Below are positions 8,711 through 17,009 of a stretch of DNA of 64,000 bases, one piece after another. The stretch comes from AP-15 sp963818695 (GTDB taxonomy: Bacteria > Pseudomonadota > Alphaproteobacteria > ATCC43930 > CGMCC-115725): assembly GCA_963818695.1 (NCBI GenBank), contig CAWFTG010000011.1:620001-684000 (forward strand), read 5' to 3'. The notes beneath the pieces are model-generated. The model was not told the origin of the DNA, did not search any database, and worked only from the letters and a program-made list of their open reading frames with translations. Each line of letters begins with the position of its first letter. Positions within the stretch are counted from its first letter, which is position 1. The position numbers and the translations under genes were made by a program.

Positions 8711-9037
8711 ATGTCGCAGCAGCCTCTCATCGTTTCGATCCCGCACAGGCTCGGCCGCCAAGAAGCAAAGCGCCGGCTCGACAGCGGGATCAGCCGTCTG
8801 CGTCCCGAACTCGCCGGGCTGGTCAGTACGCTCGATTATACCTGGGACCAGGATCGCCTCAACTTTAACGTGTCGGCAATGTGGCAAACGATCACCGGAG
8901 CGATCGAGGTGCTGGACGACGCGGTTCGCATCGAAATCCACCTGCCCTGGATAATGGGTCTGCTCGCCGATACGGTCGCCAAACAGGTACGCGGGCGCGG
9001 CATGGCAATGCTCGAAAAGCCACCGGGCGAGGCCTAG
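8711..9037 (+). CDS. Polyhydroxyalkanoic acid system family protein
   Basis: This 108-residue protein matches the small family found beside polyhydroxyalkanoate granule genes: an N-terminal IVSIPHRLGRQEAKRRLDSGI, a central DYTWDQDRLNFNVSAMWQTITG, and a C-terminal helix LPWIMGLLADTVAKQV. A good Shine-Dalgarno (GGAG) precedes the ATG at 8711. The role is not biochemically settled; members are thought to act at the granule surface. No PHA synthase or phasin gene lies in this window, so the gene stands alone. It is divergent from the solute-binding protein, with 123 bases between starts that must hold both promoters. Confidence 0.8.
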   Translation: MSQQPLIVSIPHRLGRQEAKRRLDSGISRLRPELAGLVSTLDYTWDQDRLNFNVSAMWQTITGAIEVLDDAVRIEIHLPWIMGLLADTVAKQVRGRGMAMLEKPPGEA

Positions 9038-9158
9038 CAGAGCGCCACGAAAAAGCGAGGCCGCTAGTGCACAGGGTCATTCGCCCGGTTCCCAAGAATT
9101 GCCGCGATCGCATGATACGGTACCCAGTTACCTGAGCAAGCGGCCAACAAAACAGCTA

Positions 9159-9260
9159 AATAACAGCCAGAAACAGCCAACTGTAACAGCGGAACTGCGG
9201 CTACTGTTTTTGCTAAATCGAGGGTTTCTGCGGCCAGCGGCCGGTTTTCTGGCTGTTATT
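9159..9260. repeat. 102-base element bounded by perfect 15-base inverted repeats
   Basis: Within the 340-base gap 9038-9377, which holds no convincing gene, AATAACAGCCAGAAA at 9159-9173 is repeated in perfect inverse orientation at 9246-9260. The interior is AT-richer than its surroundings and contains a further AACAG/CTGTT pairing around TGCGGCTACTG. It could be a structured RNA leader, an extended terminator for the upstream gene, or a small non-autonomous mobile element. No clear target-site duplication is visible. Confidence 0.5.
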
Positions 9261-9377
9261 ATGCACTCGCAGCGGCATTCTCGGCTCGCATTCGCGCATG
9301 AGCGGGTCCCACGCCTCTTGCTCGCGGCATCGCGAGAATCCGTCTAAAATGCTCTAAACCAAGGGGAGAAACCCAGG

Positions 9378-10464
9378 ATGCTGTTCAAATGTCTGCCGAC
9401 CGGGGCGGAAATTCCGGGGCGTTTCCCGGGGCCGGCTCACGCACGCGGCAAATGGTTCACCGTCGACATTCATTGTCATGTGCTGACGCCGAAGGCCGCG
9501 GAGATGGTGGCGGGCCACGCCGCCGCGACGCGGCATCCGCGCGAGGAGTACGCCAACGAGCGCACGCGGCAAGTCAACCGCGAGCAGGCCGAGCGCACCC
9601 GCATCCAATTCACCTCGGTCGAAAAGCGGCTCGCCGACATGGACCGGATGGGGATCGACATCCAGGCGATCTCGCCTTCGCCGAACCAGACCTATTACGG
9701 CGCCGACCCCGATCTCGGTATCGCGACCGCGCGCGTCGTGAACGATAATCTCGCCGAGATTGCCGGCCGTCATCCCGACCGTTTTGTGCCGCTCGGCACG
9801 GTGCCGTTTCAGGCGCCCGACCTCGCCGTCGCCGAGCTCGACCGGATCCACAAATCGCTCGGCTTTCGCGGCATCGAGATCGCTACGAATGTCGCCGGTG
9901 AGGATTTCTCCGCCGAACGGTTCCGCAAGGTGTTCGCCCGGATCGAGGAACTCGGCCTACTCATCTTCATGCACCCGACCGGGTTTCCCGAGGCGCGGCG
10001 ATTCGCCGACCATTATCTGGTCAACGTGATCGGCAATCCGCTCGATTCGACCGTCGCCGTCCATCACCTGATCTTCGGCGGCGTATTGCACGACCATCCC
10101 AACCTGAAACTCGTGATCGCGCATGGCGGCGGCTATTTGCCGGCCTATTCCGGCCGCATCGATCATGCCGCGGCGGCGCGGCCCGATTGCTGCGAAAAGA
10201 TAAACCGGATGCCGACGACTTATCTGAAGCGGCTCTATTTCGACACGATCGTCTTCACCCACCATCAGCTCGAATACCTGGTCGATCAATACGGCGCCGA
10301 TCATGTGCTGATGGGCACCGATTATCCCGCCGATATGGGTGAGGTCGACCCGATCGGCTTTATCGAGGGCGCCCGCGCGCTCGATGACAACGAGCGCCGG
10401 GCGATCCTCGGCGGCAATGCCGCGCGGCTGTTGAACATCGAGATCCCGGAGGAGGCCGCAATGA
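9378..10464 (+). CDS. ACMSD-type amidohydrolase (amidohydrolase 2 family), first of a tandem pair
   Basis: This is a TIM-barrel metal-dependent hydrolase or decarboxylase of the aminocarboxymuconate-semialdehyde decarboxylase group. Metal ligands visible are the DIHCHV pair near residue 35, HPTGF, AHGGGYLPAY and the terminal GTDYPADMGEVDP aspartate. The start at 9378 follows AAGGGGAGAAACCC. The conserved domain finishes at LLNIEIPEEAA, but the frame runs straight on into the next copy. A one-base shift just before 10461 would create an ATGA stop/start overlap with that copy, so I set the end there. Substrate is unknown; decarboxylation of an aromatic or muconate-type acid is the family expectation. 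Confidence 0.82.
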
Positions 10465-11573
10465 GCCGCCCCGGAGAGGATATTCTCTTCAAATGCCTGC
10501 CGCCGGGGACGGAGCCGTTCGCCGGCCGGTTTCCGGGCCCCGCCCATGCCCGCGGCAAATGGTTCGCGATCGACATCCACTGCCATGTCCGCTGCGAGAA
10601 GGCGAGCGGCGTTGGTCGAGGGCAATCCCGAAGTCTCGCGCTGGTTTCTCGAAACTTCTGCCAACCCGCGCAGCCGCGAGATCAATCGGCAAAACGGCGT
10701 GAGGACCGGCGGCCCAGGGCTCTTCACCCGAGAAGCGGATCGAGGACATGGACCGGATGGGGATCGACATCCAGGCGATCTCGCCGGCGCCGCGCCAGAC
10801 CTATTACGGCGCCGACCCCGATCTCGGGCTCGAGGCTTCGCGCGCCGTCAACGATTTCATCGCCGATATCTGCGGCCGCTACCCGGACCGCTTCGTCGGT
10901 CTCGGCACAGTGCCGTTCCAGGCCCCCGAGCTGGCGCTCGCAGAACTCGACCGATTGCATAAATCGCTGGGCTTCCGCGGCATCGAGATCATGACCCATG
11001 TTGCCGGCGACGACTTGTCGGAGGAACGCTTTCGCAAGATCTTCGCGCGCTGCGAGGAATTGGGCCTCGTCGTCTTCATGCATCCTGACGGGTTTACCGA
11101 AGCGCGGCGTCTTGGCGACCATTACTTCAACAACGTGATCGGCAACCCGCTCAATTCGACGGTGGCTTTGCATCACCTGATCTTTGGCGGCGTGCTCGCC
11201 GACAATCCCAACCTGAAGCTGGTCGTCGCCCATGGCGGCGGGTTTTTGCCGGCCTATCCGGGCCGCATCGACCATGCCGCCTCGGCCCGCCCGGATTGCT
11301 GCGAGCGGATCCACCGGATGCCGAGCACCTATCTGAAGCGGGTTTATTTCGACGCGCTCGTCTACACCCACCACCAGCTCGAATACCTCGTCGAAGCAAT
11401 ACGGCGCCGACCACATCCTGATGGGCACCGATTACCCGGCCGATATGGGCGAGGTCGACCCGATCGGCATGATCGAAGGCACGCCAGGCCTCGACGATGT
11501 CGAGCGCCGCGCGATCCTCGGCCGCAACGCGGCAAGGCTCCTCAACCTCGAAATCCCCGCAATCCCGCGCTAG
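10461..11573 (+). pseudogene. Second ACMSD-type amidohydrolase, disrupted by three apparent frameshifts
   Basis: The ATG at 10461 is preceded by GGAGGAGG and starts a close paralogue of the previous protein, opening with the same FPGPAHARGKWF and DIHCHV segments. The frame then changes near 10595-10605 (continuing as ALVEGNPEVSRWFLETSANP), again near 10728-10735 (to EDMDRMGIDIQAIS) and again near 11393-11397. There one extra base in GTCGAAGCAATAC precedes QYGADHILMGTDYP. With all three corrected, the protein runs to AIPR and a TAG at 11571. Sequence between the breaks is well conserved, which suggests sequencing errors or very recent decay. Metal ligands are otherwise intact. Confidence 0.75.
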
Positions 11574-11595
11574 AGTGATACTCAGAGCGCCGTCT

Positions 11596-11663
11596 CTCGT
11601 CCTTCCCGGCGAAGGCCGGGATCCATAGCTGAAATGGACCCCGGCCTTCGCCGGGGTGACGAG
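11596..11663. repeat. Palindromic dispersed repeat (TCCCGGCGAAGGCCGGGATCCAT family)
   Basis: Arms at 11596-11626 and 11634-11663 are near-perfect inverse complements around a 7-base loop, and each arm is itself palindromic (CCCGGCGAAGGCCGGG). The same unit recurs near 34440, 34545, 34800, 55706 and 55805. It lies 123 bases or less from both flanking genes and may act as a bidirectional terminator or mRNA-stabilising hairpin. Confidence 0.8.
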
Positions 11664-11697
11664 GTGGGCAGGACGTCTCCACGCCACGGAGGATGCA

Positions 11698-13194
11698 ATG
11701 AAATTTCTGACTGACGAGCAACTGAGGGAATTGCTGCCGGCCGAGACGGCCTCGTTCCCGTCGCCGGTGCCGACGCAGATCGTGTCGAGTGACGAATACA
11801 TGCCGGTACCGCAAACCGAGAAACAGCGCGAGGTCGAAGCGCGGCTCAAGGAGCTCAGCGACCGGCTGGCGCGGCGCCAGGGTGTGTCGCGGCGGCGCTT
11901 TTTTCAGACAGCCTCGGGCATGGCGGCCTCATTCCTGGTCATGAACCAGGTCTTCGGCCGCTTATTCGAGGTCAGCGAGGCGGAGGCGGCGACGCCGGAC
12001 ATGGCGGCCGACCGCGCCCAGACGCTGTCGAACCAGTTCATCATCGATGGCCACACCCATTTTCTCCGCGACGACACGCGCCTGATGGGGTTCATCAAGG
12101 CGCGCGAGGCGGTTGGCAAGGCCGGCTGGAACAAGGAAATCGGCGACAAGGAGCAAACGATCGACGATCTCAAATACACCAACTACATCAAGGAAATTTA
12201 CATGGACAGCGACACCAAGGTGGCGCTGTTGTCGAACTCGCCCTCCGAGGTTCCGGAGGACTGGTTCATTCCGCAGGAACAGGTGTTCAAGACGCGCGCG
12301 CAGGTCAACAAAGAAGCCGGCTCGCGGCGGATGATGGCGCACTTTACAATCACCCCGGGCTGGCCCGGCTGGCTCGATCAGGTCGACAAAGCGATCGAGG
12401 TCTACAAACCCGATTCGTGGAAGGGCTACACCGTCGGCGACAACACCCACAAGGAATTGGCGAACCACCCTTACCATCTCGACGACGAGAAGCTGATGTA
12501 CCCCTTCTATGAGAAGGCGGTGAAATCCGGCATCAAAAACGTCTGCATCCACAAGGGGCTGTTCGCGCCAGCCGTCGAGGAGAAGTTCCCGCGGCTGCGC
12601 CCCTACGCCGATGTGAGCGATGTCGGCAAGGCAGCGAAGGATTGGCCGCAGCTCAATTTCCTGATCTACCATTCGGGCTATCGCTGGATCGGCGCCGCGC
12701 CGGCAGACGGGATGGCCGAGTTCGACAAGACCGGCCGCAGCTCGTGGACCAGCGATCTTGCCGAGATCCCCGAAAAATACGGCGTCACCAACGTTTATGG
12801 CGATTTGGGGCAGCTCTTTGCCTGGACCGCGGTTGCCGAGCCGCGTCTGGCGGCGGCGTTGATGGGGACGCTGATCAAGGGCCTCGGCGCCGACCACGTC
12901 TTGTGGGGCACCGACGCGGTGTGGACCGGCGCGCCGCAATGGCAGATCGAGGGGCTGCGCCGTCTCGAGGTCCCCGAGGAGATGCAAAAGAGATACGGCT
13001 TTAAGCCGTTGGGTCCCGCCGACGGCCCGGTCAAGAACGCGATCTTCGCTGAGAATACGGTGCGCCTCTACAATTTCGACAAGCGCGCCGAACTCGCCAA
13101 GCCCGACCGCTTTGCCGAGATCAAGGCCGATTATGTCAAGAACGGCCCGGGGCGCAGCAACCTGCGCTACGGCTGGGTCCGCAACGCCACTTGA
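11698..13194 (+). CDS. Amidohydrolase family protein with an internal twin-arginine motif
   Basis: The 498-residue product is a large ACMSD-like amidohydrolase. Metal-site candidates are DGHTHFLRDD at about 115-125, the IYHSGY histidine and the GTDAVWTG aspartate. Residues 76-100 read SRRRFFQTASGMAASFLVM, a twin-arginine signal, but preceded by an unusually long charged region (about 75 residues). Export would therefore need that leader to be tolerated, or a later start. The ATG at 11698 follows CGGAGGATGCA, which supports the long form. It lies downstream of two other amidohydrolase copies but is clearly a different subfamily. Substrate unknown. Confidence 0.8.
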   Translation: MKFLTDEQLRELLPAETASFPSPVPTQIVSSDEYMPVPQTEKQREVEARLKELSDRLARRQGVSRRRFFQTASGMAASFLVMNQVFGRLFEVSEAEAATPDMAADRAQTLSNQFIIDGHTHFLRDDTRLMGFIKAREAVGKAGWNKEIGDKEQTIDDLKYTNYIKEIYMDSDTKVALLSNSPSEVPEDWFIPQEQVFKTRAQVNKEAGSRRMMAHFTITPGWPGWLDQVDKAIEVYKPDSWKGYTVGDNTHKELANHPYHLDDEKLMYPFYEKAVKSGIKNVCIHKGLFAPAVEEKFPRLRPYADVSDVGKAAKDWPQLNFLIYHSGYRWIGAAPADGMAEFDKTGRSSWTSDLAEIPEKYGVTNVYGDLGQLFAWTAVAEPRLAAALMGTLIKGLGADHVLWGTDAVWTGAPQWQIEGLRRLEVPEEMQKRYGFKPLGPADGPVKNAIFAENTVRLYNFDKRAELAKPDRFAEIKADYVKNGPGRSNLRYGWVRNAT

Positions 13195-13206
13195 TCCAGG
13201 CGGCGT

Positions 13207-13314
13207 GTGTTACGCCGCACCCTGGTGCGGGCGGCGCTCTCCGGCGTGGTCCTCGGTTGGGCGGCCACGCCCACGCCGGCGCAGCAAAAAATGTCGCAAG
13301 CGGTCGCAGAATAG
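13207..13314 (+). pseudogene. 35-residue signal-peptide-like fragment, possible truncated HiPIP-type secreted protein
   Basis: A GTG at 13207 opens LRRTLVRAALSGVVLGWAA, then TPTPAQQKMSQAVAE and a TAG. It looks like an arginine-led signal peptide with an AQQ cleavage site, followed by the first residues of a mature protein. The KMSQAVAE segment resembles the opening of high-potential iron-sulfur-type proteins, but none of their cysteines follow. I infer a truncated remnant; it could equally be a chance frame. No strong ribosome-binding site is present. Confidence 0.3.
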
Positions 13315-13533
13315 ATTGAAGTACTGAGTTTGTTGCCTTCAATTATGCAACGGACACGGCGCGGGCGCCTCGGGAAAATCTTGCACCCAGATCGGGCGGT
13401 GGATCGAAGAAATTGTCGTGACAACGATAGCTTTATGGCAGATAGCAGGAAAGCAAATTACCGTCACCAAGAAAACAGAAAAGCCGGCAGGGAAAATCTG
13501 ACCGGTCAACGCGTGGGCACGTCTGGAGGCGCA

Positions 13534-14478
13534 ATGAAACAGCTATTGCTGGCTGGGACAGTAGTCCTGGCGCTCACGGCACCAGGGTCGGCTGCCAAAG
13601 CGACGCCAATCGACTTCACCTACACCGGCAGCCTTGTCGATTACACCGTTCCGACGACCGGCGACTATCAGATCCTCGCCTATGGTGCGCAAGGTGGAAA
13701 CAGTGCCGTACTTGGCGGCACAGGCGGTCTCGGGGCCGAGATCGGCGGCGATTTTAGCCTGACTGCCGGGGAAACCCTCCAGATCGCCGTCGGCGGCGCG
13801 GGTATGGCTGGTGGTGGGGGCGGTGGCACCTTCGTGGTCGGCCCCAATAACGTGCCGCTGGTTATCGGTGGTGGCGGCGGCGGTGGGGGCGGAGGCAGCG
13901 CTGGTGGCGCTGGTGGCGCCGGCCAGAGCGGCAGCGCCGGAGGCGGTTTCAATGGCGGCAGCGGGGGCAGCGCCGGTAACGGCGGGCAGGGAGGTGGCCC
14001 CGGAGGAGGGGGAGGTACGCTCGCCTTCTTCGGCGGTGGCGGCGGCGGCGGTGGCCTCTTAACCTCCGGTGGGATTGGCGTCGGTTTAGGGGGCCCCGGA
14101 GCGGGCGGCGCCGGAGGGGAGGGCGGCTCCTTCCCAGATCTTGCTGGAGGCAGCGGCGGCAGCTTCGTCGGCGTCACTGGCGGGGACGGGGGCTTTGGTG
14201 GCGGCGGTGGCGGCGGGGCTGATCCAGGTGGAGGTGGCGGCGGCGGCTTTAGTGGTGGTGGAGGTGGCACATCTGGCCTCCGGGCCTCTGGTGGCGGCGG
14301 TGGGGGTTCCTTCGACGCCGGCATCGACCAGATCCTGGTCGCCGGTTTCCAGCCCGGCAACGGCGAGGTTGCGATTACGCCTGTGCCCACCCCCGAGCCC
14401 GCGACGCTCGCGCTGCTCACCGCCGGCCTCCTCAGCCTTGCCGTGGTGCGACGGCGTCGCCGCTCAGAGAGAGAGTGA
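13534..14478 (+). CDS. Glycine-rich secreted protein with a PEP-CTERM sorting signal
   Basis: The 314-residue product starts with a signal peptide (MKQLLLAGTVVLALTAPGSAAKA). It is followed by an FTYTGSLVDYTVPTTGDYQ beta segment and AYGAQGGNS, which resemble the glycine-rich module of ALK-type receptors, and then some 170 residues dominated by glycine. The C-terminus has the PEP-CTERM arrangement: VPTPEPATLALL, a hydrophobic helix and a run of arginines. Such signals direct exosortase-dependent anchoring or release at the envelope, often with exopolysaccharide. The ATG at 13534 follows TCTGGAGGC; longer in-frame starts upstream lack a signal peptide. No exosortase gene is present in the window. 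Confidence 0.82.
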   Translation: MKQLLLAGTVVLALTAPGSAAKATPIDFTYTGSLVDYTVPTTGDYQILAYGAQGGNSAVLGGTGGLGAEIGGDFSLTAGETLQIAVGGAGMAGGGGGGTFVVGPNNVPLVIGGGGGGGGGGSAGGAGGAGQSGSAGGGFNGGSGGSAGNGGQGGGPGGGGGTLAFFGGGGGGGGLLTSGGIGVGLGGPGAGGAGGEGGSFPDLAGGSGGSFVGVTGGDGGFGGGGGGGADPGGGGGGGFSGGGGGTSGLRASGGGGGGSFDAGIDQILVAGFQPGNGEVAITPVPTPEPATLALLTAGLLSLAVVRRRRRSERE

Positions 14479-15070
14479 AAAAGACAGTCGTTCGACCGCT
14501 TGGGGCTAAATCAATATATTGTGTTTCTGCGCCGGTCGCGGGCGGCTGTCAAAAGCGGCATAAGCCCCATTCTGGAAAGCCGCGGCAAAGTCTATCCAGA
14601 ATCATTCCTGTGCCAGAGAAGCAGGAAACATAGCTGGTACAGTCTATCGCGGCGTTTCGACGTGGATCTGGCGCTGCGAAATACTCGGCCGGTGAGCCCT
14701 TACTTGACAAGCACGAGACCACAATACCGATGAAGGCGGGAACCAATAGGGTCGATGTGGTTGAACTTTGAGGTGGTGGAACCAAAGATCAGATTTCCGC
14801 CGGGGTCGCACAATGAATGTCCGTGCATCCCGTGTGGTGGTGTCGGCCGATATGTTGCTCAAATCCGATCCCCTCGGTTTCGGTCGTTGTTGTAACGGCA
14901 ACGGTAAAATTGCCATAATGTTCGTGTTTCATCGCTCCGGGAAACGCCGGGGGCCGGCGTCCGCGACCGAATGAGGTGGAGCGATGACTGATATTTCGCT
15001 GCAGAAAACAGCAAAAACAGCGAGGAGAGCCCGCGGGCGGGTGCAAGATTTGTGATTGACGGAGTTGGCG
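14479..15070. other. 592-base intergenic region with no supported gene
   Basis: Both strands carry only short frames without recognisable motifs or good ribosome-binding sites. The stretch is less GC-rich than its neighbours, with AT-rich patches around 14500-14525 and 14880-14930. No tRNA-like clover leaf or palindromic repeat of the local families is seen. Confidence 0.6.
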
Positions 15071-15571
15071 ATGCCTGATCTCGACCAGATAAAACAGGGG
15101 GAACAGGGGGCGCGGGACCGGCACGGGCGGTTCGCCAAGCGCCAGTCCGGCAATCCTGGCGGCCGGCCTCGCGGCTCGACCAACCGGGCCACTCGGGCGG
15201 CCGAGCTGTTGCTCGATGGCGAAGCCACTGCACTGACCCGCAAGGCGGTCGAACTGGCTCTCGCCGGCGATCCGGCGGCATTGCGGCTCTGTCTCGACCG
15301 CACCGTCGCGCCGCGCCGCGAGCGGTCGGTCGAGCTCGCTCTGCCGCCGATCCGCAGCGCAGCCGATATCCTGGGCGCGATAAAGGTGGTCTCCGGCGCG
15401 GTCGGGCGCGGCGCCATCACCCCCGGCGAGGGGGTCGCAATTTCCCAGATGATCGAAAGCTTTCTGCGGGCAATCGACGCGAGCGACTTCGAAAACCGCC
15501 TGCGGCAACTGGAGGAAGCGCAGGTGGCGGGCCGTCCAGATCCTTATGGGCCGGCCGTCCGCTACGGTTGA
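15071..15571 (+). CDS. DUF5681 domain-containing protein
   Basis: This 166-residue protein carries the DUF5681 signature near its N-terminus: RHGRFAKRQSGNPGGRPRGS followed by TNRATRAAELLLDGEATALT and a helical LALAGDPAALRLCLDRTVAP. The family is common in alphaproteobacterial genomes and is often found near phage or terminase genes, but its function is unknown. I chose the ATG at 15071 over the in-frame TTG at 15056 because it sits closer to the conserved block. No phage gene is adjacent here. Flanking regions are repeat-rich and gene-poor, which would fit a small acquired segment, but this is inference. Confidence 0.78.
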   Translation: MPDLDQIKQGEQGARDRHGRFAKRQSGNPGGRPRGSTNRATRAAELLLDGEATALTRKAVELALAGDPAALRLCLDRTVAPRRERSVELALPPIRSAADILGAIKVVSGAVGRGAITPGEGVAISQMIESFLRAIDASDFENRLRQLEEAQVAGRPDPYGPAVRYG

Positions 15572-15614
15572 GCCCGGGTTTGATTAGAGCAGATTTCTAC
15601 CAAATCGGCATGCT

Positions 15615-15704
15615 GTCATTGCGAGGAGCGTCTTGCGCGACGAAGCAATCTCGACCGATCGAGCGCTCAGCGTCCCGAGATTGCTTCGCTCCGCTCGCAA
15701 TGAC
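15615..15704. repeat. Inverted repeat of the GTCATTGCGAGGAGCG ... CGCTCGCAATGAC family
   Basis: GTCATTGCGAGGAGCG at 15615-15630 pairs with CGCTCGCAATGAC at 15692-15704, and inside it GAAGCAATCTCG (15642-15653) pairs with CGAGATTGCTTC (15676-15687). The whole unit can fold into one long hairpin. This is a well-known type of dispersed palindromic repeat in alphaproteobacteria. Confidence 0.8.
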
Positions 15705-15862
15705 GGTTGGAGTTAGCGGCGTGAATCAGTGCATGCAACTCCGGCAGCGCTTTGGGCACGCCCGCCAAGGCGGGCATCCGAAGGCAGCAACTTGCCACCT
15801 TTTCGAGCCGGGGGCGGCCTCTTGGCCCTGCTTGCGAGCCGAAATCGGGCTGGACGAGCGCG

Positions 15863-15981
15863 GTGCGTCCTTCGAGACGGCCGCTCTGCGGCCTCCTCAG
15901 GATGAGGGATTTTCTTAGTGCCATCAAAGGTATGCCTCATCCTGAGGAGCGCCGAGGGGGCGCGTCTCGAAGGACGCACCA
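15863..15981. repeat. Long inverted repeat with 46-base arms (CTCCTCAGGATGAGG family)
   Basis: The left arm 15863-15908 begins GGTGCGTCCTTCGAGACG and ends CTCCTCAGGATGAGG. The right arm 15936-15981 is its inverse complement except for the central few bases, leaving a loop of about 27 bases. These are two copies of one dispersed repeat in opposite orientation. The 444-base gap 15572-16015 holds this element, the preceding repeat and no supported gene. Confidence 0.8.
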
Positions 15982-16015
15982 CCGGAATGCAGCCAATTCC
16001 TTCACACCGCCGGCT

Positions 16016-16994
16016 TCAAGAGGCGAGATATTCGGCGAAATATTCCTCCGCGGTGATCAGGCGGCTCGACGATGCCGAGTTCATGTGCCTGCCGGCAGAA
16101 GACGTCGATCACCTTGCGGTTCTGCTCGAAGCCATGGGGGTGGAAGTCCTTCCCCATCACCGCTTCGGTCTCTTCGAGCTCGGCATCGAGCCAGGGCGTG
16201 ACGTAGGGGAAATTGCGCTGCGCCGCCGCAAACTGGTCGTTGCAGCGGATGAACGCGTCGGTCAGGCTGCGCGCGATCCATTTGTTGTGCTCCCAAAATT
16301 CACGCCGCAGGATCACGAGGTGCTGCGGCGGGAAGCAGGCGGTCTGCCGGAAGTAGTCGCGCTCGATTGTTCGGATGTCGGGGAAGAGCCGGACGATCGG
16401 CCCTTTGACCGGATCGTAATGCCGCGGCCGCGGCGGACTGTAGATCGCGTCGAGATCCCCCGCGATCAGCATTTCGGACAGCGAGCGCCCGGCCGGCGGC
16501 CGATGCACGCCCTCGGGCAAATCATAAAGATGTGTGGGCGCCCGCGGCGCATCGATGTCGCCGATCCACCACTCGAGGCGCTCCGGCGGCACCTCGATGA
16601 AACGCAGAAAATGCCGGTACCAGATCGAGCCGCTGGCCACCCAATCGTACATGCCGATCCGCTTGCCGATCAGATCGGCCGGCGTCTTCACCGGGCCGCC
16701 CTTGCGCACATAGAGGTCGCGCGCGGTGAAGTTGCGCAGCGGGAAGACCGGCAGCCCGATATGGCTGCGGTCGCCCTTGTCGAGGCGGCGCAGATGGCCC
16801 GCCATCGACGCCTCGCCGCCCTGCACCATCGGATCGGCGAGCGCGCGGCGCAGCATTTCCGCACGCATCTCCCAAGATCCGCCGGCGCCGTGTATCAGGG
16901 TCAGCGCGATGCCCTCGGGTTTGACGTCGCCGGTGGCGAGCGGCATCACCCGCGCATAATCGGCGCAGGTCAGGGTGATCGGGAGGTCGGCCAT
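16016..16994 (-). CDS. 4,5-dihydroxyphthalate decarboxylase-like protein (one apparent frameshift near C-terminus)
   Basis: The protein resembles Pht5-type 4,5-dihydroxyphthalate decarboxylases, which share the fold of periplasmic binding proteins. Seen are LTCADYARVMPLATGDVKPEG at the N-terminus, IGLPVFPLRNFTARDLYVRK, the RIGMYDW loop, and YDPVKGPIVRLFPD with DYFRQTACFPPQHLV. As read, the last 20 residues are out of frame. Removing one base at about 16060-16064 restores LITAEEYFAEYLAS and a stop at 16016-16018, which matches the family end. It lies 15 bases downstream of the HD-domain gene. A decarboxylase role on an aromatic diacid is inferred; there is no signal peptide, so a transport role is unlikely. 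Confidence 0.78.
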
Positions 16995-17009
16995 CCGCGC
17001 CCGCGCCGC

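Noticed and set aside
9099..9347. An 82-codon frame upstream of the first amidohydrolase
   Set aside because: It crosses the inverted-repeat element and has no recognisable features.
9378..10994. A single 538-residue fused amidohydrolase
   Set aside because: After the second DIHCHV the frame becomes arginine and serine-rich nonsense, while a good second copy continues in other frames; a fused enzyme is not supported.
13800..14330. A tandem-repeat or CRISPR-like array
   Set aside because: The repetition comes from GGC/GGT glycine codons within a protein and has no regular spacers.
14500..14733. A 77-codon frame in the 14.5-15 kb gap
   Set aside because: No motif, no ribosome-binding site and atypical composition.
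16016..16994. A NitT/TauT-type periplasmic binding protein
   Set aside because: The fold is shared, but there is no signal peptide and no permease nearby; the sequence fits the dihydroxyphthalate decarboxylase group better.
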